Origin: JBJXDT01 sp046153505
Lineage (GTDB): Bacteria > Pseudomonadota > Gammaproteobacteria > Burkholderiales > Methylophilaceae
Length of the DNA stretch: 28,070 nucleotides
Reading direction: 5' to 3'
Assembly (NCBI GenBank): GCA_046153505.1
Contig: JBJXDT010000059.1
Coordinates: 1 to 28,070 of the forward strand
Below the pieces are notes generated by a model. The model made no database searches and was not told the origin of the DNA. It saw only the letters and a list, made by a program, of their open reading frames with translations. Positions 5,556 to 13,383 of this stretch are shown in pieces. Position 1 is the stretch's first letter. The number at the start of each line of letters is the position of its first letter. The translations under genes were made by a program, and so were the position numbers.

Positions 5556-8414
5556 ATGAGAACATATCTAAAAATTGCAATTAAAATATTCATGCTTATA
5601 AGCATGACGATGTTACTTGCAATGCCCTCTCAAGCCGCAAAATTCTCCCGTACTACTGCAACTTTCGACCATGCCAAGACAGGCTTCCAGCTTAGCGGTG
5701 CTCACATCAATGCGCGTTGTGAGAGCTGCCATGTAAACGGTGTTTTTAAAGGCACGCCCAAACAATGCGGTAGTTGTCACACAAAAAGCAGCAAAATGAG
5801 TGCAACGTCGATGCCGTCTGGGCATATGGCGACTAAATACACCTGCGAATCTTGCCATATTGCTGCTGGCTGGGTACCCGCAATATTTAGTCACGAAGGC
5901 ATTGTTGGTGGGACAGCATGCGCAGCTTGCCATAATGGCGACCATCCCCCTGCTATAGGCAAGCCAAGTGGCCATATTTCAACTACAGCAGATTGCTCAA
6001 CTTGCCACAAAGGAACAACAACATTTTCTGGCGCAGGTTTTGATCATAAAGGTGTGGTTGCTGGCACCTGTGCAACTTGTCATAATGGCACTAAAGCTAG
6101 AGGAAAACCTTCTAACCACGTTACAACAACAGCAAGTTGTGACACGTGCCACAAAAACACCACTTCCTTTGCTGGTGCTACCGCATTTGATCACACAGGT
6201 ATTTCAACTGGTTGCGCAAGTTGTCATAACCCAAGTGGCCCAGGCAAAGCAAAACCTTCTACACACATTCCAACGAGTGCGGGTTGCGAAACTTGCCATA
6301 AAAATACGACTTCATTCACCGGTGCAACATATGACCATGCAGGAATAGTGGGTGGTTGTGCCTCTTGCCATAACAGCAAAACAGCAAAGGGCAAACCAGG
6401 CAATCACATAAATACATCCGCGGCCTGTGAGACTTGCCATAAATCAACAACCTCGTTTAAATCTGGCGCATCAATGAATCATACTGGCATTGTTTCTGGT
6501 TGCGCGTCTTGCCACACACCTGGTGGTGCAGGTCTGGCAAAACCCGCTACGCATATGCCTACCAGTGCTTCTTGTGAAACCTGCCATAACTCCACAACAA
6601 GCTTTAAAGGCGCTGTGATGAACCATGCTGGTATCACTAAAGATTGTGCCTCTTGCCACAAACCTGGCGGTCCAGGTTTAGCTAAACCAAGCAACCACAT
6701 TACAACAACAGCTGCTTGTGAAACATGTCACAGCTCCACCACCAGTTTCAAAGGTGGTGCGAAAATGGATCACACTGGCATCACCACTGGTTGTGCAAGC
6801 TGTCACGTATCGGGTGGTAAAGGTTTAGCCAAAGGGACTAACCATATACCAACGACTGCATCTTGCGAGACTTGCCATAAATCGACTGCCAGCTTTGCTG
6901 GTACCACGATGAACCATACTGGCATCACCAAAGGTTGTGCAACTTGCCATAGTGGAGCCGCCTTCCAAGGTGTCACCCCACTCTTTAAACCAAGCAACCA
7001 CATTTCAACAACAGCTGCTTGTGAAACATGCCACACATCAACAACATCGTTTGCAGGTGCCACATTTAATCACCCTGCAGTAGCGTCAGGTAGCTGCGCA
7101 ACTTGTCATGGCGTGACTGCTGGTGTAAAAGCTAAACCAGTAAATCACATACCGACCACTTTAAGCTGCGATACATGCCATAAGGGCGGTTTCGGTTCAT
7201 TTGCTGGCGCAACGATGAACCATATTGGTATCGCAAGTGGTTGTGCTAACTGCCACAGCGGTGCTGCATTTGCAGGGGTAACACCAGTGTTTAAACCTGC
7301 CACACATATTCCAACTACTGCTGGTTGCGAAACCTGTCATAAAGGTACAAGTTCGTTCCTAGGTGCAAGCTTTAATCACCCAACGGTTTCTCCCGGCACA
7401 TGTGCTAGCTGTCACGGTGTAACTGCGGGCGTAATGGCAAAACCAGCAAATCATATTCCAACAAGCTTAAGTTGTGATACTTGCCACAAGAATACCAATA
7501 GCTTTGCAGGTACAACGATGAATCATAGCGGCATAGTAACGGGGTGTGCAAATTGCCACAGCGGTGCTGCATTTGCAGGGGTAACACCAGTATTTAAACC
7601 TGCAACGCACATTTCTACAACTGCCGGTTGTGAAACTTGTCATAAATCTACTACAAGTTTTGCTGGCACAGTATTTAACCACACTGGTGTAGTAGCTGGC
7701 AGTTGCGCAACTTGTCATGGTGTAAGTGCAAAAGGCAAACCCGCAACGCATATTCAAACAAGTATGAGTTGTGACACCTGTCACCGTACTACTGCCTGGT
7801 TGCCAGCTAGCTTTAGCCACACGGGTATCACACAATCCTGCGCAACCTGTCATAACGGCACAAGTGCAATGGGTAAACCAGCAAACCATATTCCTACAAA
7901 TATGGGTTGCGATACCTGTCATAAAAGCAAAACCAGCTTCTCTGGCACAACGATGGTGCATACTGGTATTGTGACTGGCTGCGTAAACTGTCATAACGGC
8001 GCGTCATTTGCAGGCGTAACCCCAGTAAGCAAACCTGCTACCCATGTTGTGACTAGTGCAGATTGCTATACATGTCACAAAAACACTACATCGTTCCTTG
8101 GTGCAGCATTCGACCATTCGTCAGTGGCAACGGCAGGAAAGTGCTCGACCTGTCATGGTGTCACGCCAGGAGTTAAAGCAAAACCAACAAATCACCTTCC
8201 AACCAGCTTAAGTTGTGACAGTTGTCACGCAGGCACAATAACCTTTGTTAACGGAAAAATGAATCACGTAGGTATTGTCAACGGCTGTAGTAATTGTCAC
8301 TTAGGTCAAGCTTTTGCTGGGGTGACTGCCAAACAAAAACGTGATGGTAGCCATAAATCAGGCACACCAGATACATGCGAAAACTGTCACACAACTAGGA
8401 CATTTAGCAAGTAG
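5556..8414 (+). CDS. 37-heme c-type cytochrome, probably outer-surface
   Basis: 952 residues with a signal peptide (basic start, hydrophobic core, cleavage near SQA-A) and no lipobox. I count 37 CXXCH motifs. Hemes 1-4 form a variable start, hemes 5-36 form 16 diheme modules of about 45-55 residues, and heme 37 ends the protein. Each module reads CETCHKxTTSF-AGA-xMNHTGI-xxGCASCH then KPxxHIPTT. Outside the motifs there are 38 histidines for 37 hemes; all but one (DHPP, near residue 129) fall at module positions, so bis-His coordination is predicted throughout. Thr, Ser, Gly and Ala dominate and charge is low, unlike the lysine-rich 27-heme protein next door. I infer an extracellular or outer-membrane-associated wire working with the barrel protein encoded next. 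Closest described layout: the large cytochrome of PCC3 clusters. Confidence 0.9.
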   Translation: MRTYLKIAIKIFMLISMTMLLAMPSQAAKFSRTTATFDHAKTGFQLSGAHINARCESCHVNGVFKGTPKQCGSCHTKSSKMSATSMPSGHMATKYTCESCHIAAGWVPAIFSHEGIVGGTACAACHNGDHPPAIGKPSGHISTTADCSTCHKGTTTFSGAGFDHKGVVAGTCATCHNGTKARGKPSNHVTTTASCDTCHKNTTSFAGATAFDHTGISTGCASCHNPSGPGKAKPSTHIPTSAGCETCHKNTTSFTGATYDHAGIVGGCASCHNSKTAKGKPGNHINTSAACETCHKSTTSFKSGASMNHTGIVSGCASCHTPGGAGLAKPATHMPTSASCETCHNSTTSFKGAVMNHAGITKDCASCHKPGGPGLAKPSNHITTTAACETCHSSTTSFKGGAKMDHTGITTGCASCHVSGGKGLAKGTNHIPTTASCETCHKSTASFAGTTMNHTGITKGCATCHSGAAFQGVTPLFKPSNHISTTAACETCHTSTTSFAGATFNHPAVASGSCATCHGVTAGVKAKPVNHIPTTLSCDTCHKGGFGSFAGATMNHIGIASGCANCHSGAAFAGVTPVFKPATHIPTTAGCETCHKGTSSFLGASFNHPTVSPGTCASCHGVTAGVMAKPANHIPTSLSCDTCHKNTNSFAGTTMNHSGIVTGCANCHSGAAFAGVTPVFKPATHISTTAGCETCHKSTTSFAGTVFNHTGVVAGSCATCHGVSAKGKPATHIQTSMSCDTCHRTTAWLPASFSHTGITQSCATCHNGTSAMGKPANHIPTNMGCDTCHKSKTSFSGTTMVHTGIVTGCVNCHNGASFAGVTPVSKPATHVVTSADCYTCHKNTTSFLGAAFDHSSVATAGKCSTCHGVTPGVKAKPTNHLPTSLSCDSCHAGTITFVNGKMNHVGIVNGCSNCHLGQAFAGVTAKQKRDGSHKSGTPDTCENCHTTRTFSK
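7251..7591 (+). repeat. Near-identical direct repeats inside the 37-heme gene
   Basis: The 38 bases at 7251-7288 recur exactly at 7554-7591, followed by one mismatch and 11 more identical bases; the offset is 303 bp, or 101 codons. The repeated protein segment runs from NCHSGAAFAGVTP to the next heme. Three successive four-heme super-units (hemes 17-20, 21-24, 25-28) share this alternation of SGAAF-type and GVTAG-type modules, indicating tandem amplification of two-module blocks. Confidence 0.85.
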
Positions 8415-8531
8415 GGAGTAACCTAACTTGCTTCGGCGTGGGAAAAAATTAAAAATAGTTTACTATTTCAAATTAAATAAGTATCATAAACGCATGATAG
8501 TAAATAAAAAAATTAGACTTAGAGGAAAATC
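8415..8531. other. Intergenic leader of the porin gene with competing inverted repeats
   Basis: No gene is present. Three inverted repeats overlap: 8453-8459 with 8462-8468, 8482-8487 with 8494-8499, and 8459-8466 with 8497-8504. The third cannot form together with either of the others. AGAGGAAAA before ATG 8532 is a good ribosome binding site. No T-run typical of a terminator follows. Confidence 0.45.
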
Positions 8532-10691
8532 ATGCTAAAAAAAGCGCTGGTGTTTGTGTCCACTCTCTTCCTAACCCTTCCAGCGACCGCGCAATTACTA
8601 GATGAACCAGAAATCACCCCAGTAAATGACATGGGGGAGATTCACATCAACTTCACCACCCCTATTACTTACTTGCGTCATTTCCCACAAGATATTGGGG
8701 AAACGGTTCGTATTTTTATCGATGTTACTGACCCATGTGCGGATGAAACAATCCGAAATCAAGAGCACAAGAACTATCCAGCAGGCGGCTTGGTAAACCC
8801 TTTTAAAATTACTTTTCCTGAAATTATCTCCGGTAATGACAATGGCAACAGCACTTGCGCAACGACAAAAACAAAAAATATAAATACTAACGAAACAATT
8901 TTGCTTAAATTTGAGGGTCAAACAATTTATCAAGTTCGGTTAGGTGAAGATAATCACAGTATTATTGTAACAACGCCTTTAAGGCCTGGTGCTGAAGTTA
9001 AGGTAGAGCAACCGAAACTAAAAGTACCCGTTCCACCTGAAGGCGCTTCAGCTGAAACCTTAATGAAATCTGCAAAAGCAGCAACTGATGTTGGTGAATT
9101 TGATAGTGCAATTGAAATGTATAACCGTGTGCTTAATATGCCACCAAACAGTCAATCACAACCTGCACAAGAGCTGATTGGCGCTGCACGCGAACTTAAT
9201 CGTGATTTAGAGAAAGCAAAAATTGAATATGAGCTTTACTTAAAGTTATACCCAAATACAGATGGCGCAAAACGCGTTGAAGCAAGATTGGCAGGTATAA
9301 ACGCTGGTAAACCAATAGTTTCAGCAATAGCCAAACCTAAAAAAACCTATAAAGAAGGTAGCGAAGTTACTACGTTTGGTAGTTTGTCGCAATACTATTA
9401 CGGTAGCCGCACTGATACGCATCTTACAGGGCAGCCAACCACACGCCGAACAGAGCAATCTGCACTAGTAACCAGTTTCGATATTACGAGCCGTTGGCGC
9501 CATAACCAATATGACGATAAGTTGGTGATACGCGATCAACAAACACATAATTTTCCGCCAGGTGTAATTGACGCTAACCGATTAACTTCTGCCTATTGGG
9601 ACCATGAAGACAAAGAAATTGGCTTTATGACGCGACTTGGTCGTCAGCCAGGCAACTCGCAAGGTATATTAGGGCGTTTTGATGGCGTTTTTGGCCGCTA
9701 CACTATCAACCCAACATGGAAAATAACTGGCGTTGCGGGCGTACCTGATGATGGTACGCACTCCACCATTCAAACCAATCGACATTTTTATGGCTCTGCG
9801 CTTGAGTTTGCTGCGCCAGGCAGCAACTTTAGCGGCAATGTTTATGCGATTCAACAAGTGGCAGATAAACTTGTTGAGCGTCGTGCCGTGGGAACGGAGT
9901 TGCGTTACTTTAAGGATAAACTCTCAGTGTTTAGTCTATTGGATTACGATACAGTCTATAACGAATTTAATATCGCCTTGATACAAGCCAACTGGACGGC
10001 TTTCAACGAGATTAACTTCAATGCCTTGCTAGACCATCGCAAAACCCCTATTTTATATTCTGAAACAGCTATTAGAACAGCGGCGCCCAGCTCAGGTGCT
10101 GTTTCTGTGGCAGATTTGAGGCGTTTATTCACAAACCGCCAAATCTATGACAATGTAAATGCGATTACTGCGGATACAGATACTGCACTATTTGGAGCAA
10201 CCAAACAAGTAAGTCTGAATTGGCAGTTGGGCGGCGACGTGCGCGCAAGTCGCACAAGCGCCACCAAAGATGTCACTGACAATTTAGGCACTGTTATTGT
10301 TGGTAGCCCAGCATCAGGCACCTCTTATACATATTCTGCTCAGGCTATTGGCACAGGCACAATTTTCAAGGATGATACGTCTGTGATTAGTGCGAGCTAT
10401 ATAGATGACCCTACTTTCCAAGGCCAAACCTTTGGCATTACGCATCTTGCAACTTTTAGAACCAAGTATAAAGTGGATACTTCATTCAATTTATTTCATT
10501 CTAGAACCAATACAGCTGTGAGAACCGTGAAAATGACACCAGCGATACGCCTAGCCTACCAATGGCGAGAAAATACGGCCTTTGAGGCAGAGTTTGGTGT
10601 TGAAAAAACACTTATAGATGACCCTATCGCGTTAACGCATGAGAAAGATATTCGCGAGTTTATGTTTGTTGGGTATCGATGGGATTATTAG
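8532..10691 (+). CDS. Outer-membrane beta-barrel (porin) protein of a porin-cytochrome conduit
   Basis: 719 residues with a signal peptide cleaved near ATA-Q21. Residues about 25-155 form a beta-rich domain (EIHINFTTPITYLRHFP, VRIFIDVTDP, LLKFEGQTIYQVRL, HSIIVTTPL) that resembles the AMIN or secretin N-terminal type; it has two cysteines, C69 and C109, that may pair. Residues about 174-265 are TPR-like helices (A-x5-GEFDSAIEMYNRVL; AKIEYELYLKLYP). From about 281 to the end, alternating amphipathic strands with aromatic girdles run to a C-terminal ...FVGYRWDY, the terminal aromatic typical of outer-membrane barrels. It follows the two multiheme cytochromes, so it is the likely sleeve for a heme wire, with the N-terminal domains docking the periplasmic cytochrome. 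The stop lies inside the first codons of ccmA. Confidence 0.8.
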   Translation: MLKKALVFVSTLFLTLPATAQLLDEPEITPVNDMGEIHINFTTPITYLRHFPQDIGETVRIFIDVTDPCADETIRNQEHKNYPAGGLVNPFKITFPEIISGNDNGNSTCATTKTKNINTNETILLKFEGQTIYQVRLGEDNHSIIVTTPLRPGAEVKVEQPKLKVPVPPEGASAETLMKSAKAATDVGEFDSAIEMYNRVLNMPPNSQSQPAQELIGAARELNRDLEKAKIEYELYLKLYPNTDGAKRVEARLAGINAGKPIVSAIAKPKKTYKEGSEVTTFGSLSQYYYGSRTDTHLTGQPTTRRTEQSALVTSFDITSRWRHNQYDDKLVIRDQQTHNFPPGVIDANRLTSAYWDHEDKEIGFMTRLGRQPGNSQGILGRFDGVFGRYTINPTWKITGVAGVPDDGTHSTIQTNRHFYGSALEFAAPGSNFSGNVYAIQQVADKLVERRAVGTELRYFKDKLSVFSLLDYDTVYNEFNIALIQANWTAFNEINFNALLDHRKTPILYSETAIRTAAPSSGAVSVADLRRLFTNRQIYDNVNAITADTDTALFGATKQVSLNWQLGGDVRASRTSATKDVTDNLGTVIVGSPASGTSYTYSAQAIGTGTIFKDDTSVISASYIDDPTFQGQTFGITHLATFRTKYKVDTSFNLFHSRTNTAVRTVKMTPAIRLAYQWRENTAFEAEFGVEKTLIDDPIALTHEKDIREFMFVGYRWDY

Positions 10692-11317
10692 CATCAAACA
10701 ATGTGTTAACAGCTGAAAATTTGCAATGCGTTCGTGGTGAGCGTGAGTTATTCACAAACCTATCGTTTAGTGTAAATAGTGGAAAAATACTCTATGTTCA
10801 AGGTGCGAACGGAAGTGGCAAAACCACACTATTGCGTACGCTAAGCGGCCTTTCACAAGCCCAAAGCGGCAAAATCAGCTGGGATGCTCAAAAAATTCAA
10901 TCGCTTGCAGAGGATTATACTGGCCAAGTGCTTTACATTGGCCATTTGCCTGGAATTAAAGAAGATTTAACCGCTATAGAAAATTTACAATTTGCGGCCA
11001 CGCTGACAGGGGTTCATGTATCAAGAGAGCAAGCGATATTAGCACTCGCCCAAGTGGATATTTCACGTTGCGCAGATTTGCCAACACGATTACTTTCGCA
11101 AGGCCAAAAAAGACGCGTTGCATTAGCTAGATTATGGTTGCAAAAAAATCCGATCTGGATTTTAGACGAACCTTTTACTGCATTGGATGCTGCAGCGATA
11201 AATACACTAACTGCGCACATTGAAGCATTTGCAGTTGCTGGTGGAATTGTGGTGTTTACGTCACATCAAGAGCCCAACTTTGATTCTAAAATCATGCTGC
11301 GATTACTGTTAGATTAA
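10679..11317 (+). CDS. ccmA: Heme exporter ATP-binding protein CcmA
   Basis: 212 residues, the usual size. The ABC ATPase motifs are complete: Walker A GANGSGKT (42-49), signature LSQGQ (139-143), Walker B IWILDEP (159-165) and a switch histidine in TSHQE. CcmA works with CcmB to release heme-loaded CcmE from CcmCD in System I cytochrome c maturation. The ATG at 10679 overlaps the porin gene by 13 bases, implying translational coupling. A GTG at 10703 would give a start closer to that of many CcmA proteins, but neither has a good ribosome binding site. Confidence 0.95.
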   Translation: MGLLASNNVLTAENLQCVRGERELFTNLSFSVNSGKILYVQGANGSGKTTLLRTLSGLSQAQSGKISWDAQKIQSLAEDYTGQVLYIGHLPGIKEDLTAIENLQFAATLTGVHVSREQAILALAQVDISRCADLPTRLLSQGQKRRVALARLWLQKNPIWILDEPFTALDAAAINTLTAHIEAFAVAGGIVVFTSHQEPNFDSKIMLRLLLD

Positions 11318-11319
11318 GC

Positions 11320-12015
11320 ATGACACAGGCAACTATCAACATTAGCGCCCTTACCATACTATCTCGCGTATTTTTACGTGACATTCGTGTTGCTTGGCGC
11401 CGCAGATCTGATATTGCTAGTGTGTTTTTTTTCTTTATCATTGCGGCTAGTTTGTTTCCGCTTGGTTTGGGTGCAGACCCCAAATTGCTGCATGCCATTG
11501 CGCCTAGTGTGTTGTGGGTATGTGCCCTGCTTTCTTGCATGCTATCGCTACCGCGTTTGTTTGCTTCAGATTATGCCGATGGCACGCTAGAACAGCTTAT
11601 AATAGCTAATCAGCCAACATTGTTGATTGTGCTCATGAAAACCTTAGCGCATTGGGCGCTTTCAGGCTTGCCGTTAGTGCTTATTGCGCCGCTCATTGGC
11701 TTGCAGTTTGATCTAAATGTTACTGAACTAAAAGTGCTGGCCTTGTCTCTACTCATTGGTACACCAACATTGAGTTTAATTGGCAGCATTGGTGCAGCGT
11801 TGACCTTGGGTGTGCGCGGTGGTGGCGTTCTGATTGCTTTACTGATATTGCCTCTGTACATCCCGACCTTGGTGTTTGGTGCTGGCGCAGTGAATGCAGT
11901 TGCTATCGGCATGAGCGCAAGTGGCGGTCTGAGTTTGTTGGGTGCAATGCTAGCATTGTCGCTTGTGTTTGCCCCATTAGCGGCCAGTGTAGCAATAAAA
12001 ATCGCCGTTGAATAA
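11320..12015 (+). CDS. ccmB: Heme exporter permease CcmB
   Basis: 231 residues with six predicted transmembrane helices (about 38-55, 65-87, 100-125, 137-160, 168-190, 200-228) and an N-terminal FLRDIRVAWRRRSDI segment typical of CcmB. It pairs with the CcmA ATPase in the inner membrane; together they free holo-CcmE from CcmC. The start lies two bases after the ccmA stop. Confidence 0.95.
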   Translation: MTQATINISALTILSRVFLRDIRVAWRRRSDIASVFFFFIIAASLFPLGLGADPKLLHAIAPSVLWVCALLSCMLSLPRLFASDYADGTLEQLIIANQPTLLIVLMKTLAHWALSGLPLVLIAPLIGLQFDLNVTELKVLALSLLIGTPTLSLIGSIGAALTLGVRGGGVLIALLILPLYIPTLVFGAGAVNAVAIGMSASGGLSLLGAMLALSLVFAPLAASVAIKIAVE

Positions 12016-12045
12016 TTGACAAATTAAACAATTGAAAACTAAATA

Positions 12046-12771
12046 ATGAATTGGCTTAAATACTCATCTCCTCAAACTTTTTATCCTTTGGCTGGAAAAT
12101 TGGTGCCTTGGTTTGCTGCCTCGGCAGCCATATTGGTGGCCTACGGCTTGTACCTTGGTTTGTTAATAGCGCCAACTGATTTTCAGCAAGGCGACAGTTA
12201 TCGTATTATTTTTGTGCATGTACCTGCATCTATAATGTCTATGTTTTTGTATGTCGTCATGGCTTGTTATGCTGCACTGGGAATCACCTTGAATGCACGC
12301 CTATCATATGCAATGGCAACTAGCATTGCGCCCACAGGCGCCATGTTCACTTTTCTTGCGCTATTTACTGGCGCATTTTGGGGCAAGCCAACATGGGGCG
12401 CATGGTGGGTTTGGGATGCGCGCATTACCTCCGAATTAATATTATTGTTTTTATACATTGGCTATATGTCATTACAGGCGGCGATTGATGATAAGCGTCG
12501 ATCCGACCGCGCTAGTGCTGTCTTGGCGATTGTAGGCGTGATCAATGTGCCAATTATTTATTACTCAGTTAAATGGTGGAATACGCTGCATCAAGGATCG
12601 ACAATTAATATGACCAAATCATCTACTATGGCGCCGATTATGCTGAAAGCCATGCTCATTATGATGGTAGCATTTTGGCTTTACAGTATTGCGGTGATTT
12701 TAACGCGTACGCGCCGTGAGATTGAAAGTAGAGAGCGTTCAGCCGCTTGGTTACAAGACTTGAGGGAATAA
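12046..12771 (+). CDS. ccmC: Heme transporter/lyase subunit CcmC
   Basis: 241 residues with six membrane helices. The periplasmic tryptophan-rich heme-handling motif is WGAWWVWD (117-124). The two axial histidines expected for the family are present at H58 (FVHVP) and H182 (NTLHQGS), close to the E. coli positions 60 and 184. CcmC loads heme onto CcmE. A 30-base AT-rich gap separates it from ccmB, and no strong ribosome binding site precedes the ATG. Confidence 0.96.
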   Translation: MNWLKYSSPQTFYPLAGKLVPWFAASAAILVAYGLYLGLLIAPTDFQQGDSYRIIFVHVPASIMSMFLYVVMACYAALGITLNARLSYAMATSIAPTGAMFTFLALFTGAFWGKPTWGAWWVWDARITSELILLFLYIGYMSLQAAIDDKRRSDRASAVLAIVGVINVPIIYYSVKWWNTLHQGSTINMTKSSTMAPIMLKAMLIMMVAFWLYSIAVILTRTRREIESRERSAAWLQDLRE

Positions 12772-12772
12772 A

Positions 12773-12904
12773 ATGTACTGGAAAAGTTTAGCGGATTTAT
12801 TGCATATGGGTGGCTATGGGTTATATGTTTGGACATCGTTTGCTGTCACATTTGGCGCGATGGCTATTGAAATATTATTACTGCGCGCAAGGAAAGTATC
12901 ATGA
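12773..12904 (+). CDS. ccmD: Heme exporter small subunit CcmD
   Basis: A 43-codon gene, found by reading the gap between ccmC and ccmE. The product has a short N-terminal helix (MYWKSLADLLHMGGYGLYVW), one transmembrane helix (about residues 17-37) and a basic tail (RARK), the normal CcmD plan with the conserved MGGYG-x-YVW segment. It starts one base after the ccmC stop, has GAGGG at 12762-12766 as ribosome binding site, and its TGA overlaps the ccmE ATG (ATGA). CcmD stabilises the CcmC-heme-CcmE complex. Confidence 0.93.
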   Translation: MYWKSLADLLHMGGYGLYVWTSFAVTFGAMAIEILLLRARKVS

Positions 12905-13383
12905 AAGCTCGCCACAAAAGATTTACATTTATAGCCGTAGGCCTGCTGGTAATAGGCATTGCCGTATATTTGATATTGAAATCGTTTAACAGCAATTTGG
13001 TGTTCTTTTTTACGCCCACACAAGTGGTGAATGGTGAAGCACCCAAAGAAGGCAATTTTCGCATTGGTGGATTGGTGGAAATGGGCAGTATTGAGCGCTT
13101 AGGCAATGGCACACAAGTTAAATTTAAAGTCACAGATACATCAAAAACCATGCAGGTGCTATACACAGGTATTTTGCCAGATTTATTTAAAGAAGGTAAA
13201 GGTGTTGTTGCACAAGGCAAACGAGGCAAAGATGGCGTGTTTGAGGCTGACCAAGTGCTAGCCAAGCATGACGAAAATTATATGCCCCCAGAAGCAGCAG
13301 AAGCGCTTAAAAAGGCCAAAGAAGCGCAACAGGAAACTCAAAAAACGCTACAATTAGAACCGGCAGCAGGAGCTAAGCAATGA
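12901..13383 (+). CDS. ccmE: Heme chaperone CcmE
   Basis: 160 residues. An N-terminal membrane anchor (about 8-27) is followed by the OB-fold domain and the heme motif LAKHDENYMP, with the covalent heme histidine H123 and Y127. It has the H-x3-Y form usual in proteobacteria, not the cysteine variant. The C-terminal 30 residues are a charged helix without known role. CcmE takes heme from CcmC and hands it to CcmF. Overlaps of four bases link it to ccmD and ccmF. Confidence 0.96.
   Translation: MKARHKRFTFIAVGLLVIGIAVYLILKSFNSNLVFFFTPTQVVNGEAPKEGNFRIGGLVEMGSIERLGNGTQVKFKVTDTSKTMQVLYTGILPDLFKEGKGVVAQGKRGKDGVFEADQVLAKHDENYMPPEAAEALKKAKEAQQETQKTLQLEPAAGAKQ

Noticed and set aside
5613..8000. Long antisense and shifted reading frames across the 37-heme gene, up to 175 residues (7467-7994, minus)
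   Set aside because: They mirror the repeated heme modules, have no ribosome binding sites or family motifs, and follow the period of the true gene.
5556..8414. Regularly spaced DNA repeats that could suggest a CRISPR array
   Set aside because: The repeats are coding, diverged at third positions, about 150 bp or more in period, and keep one open frame with CXXCH motifs.
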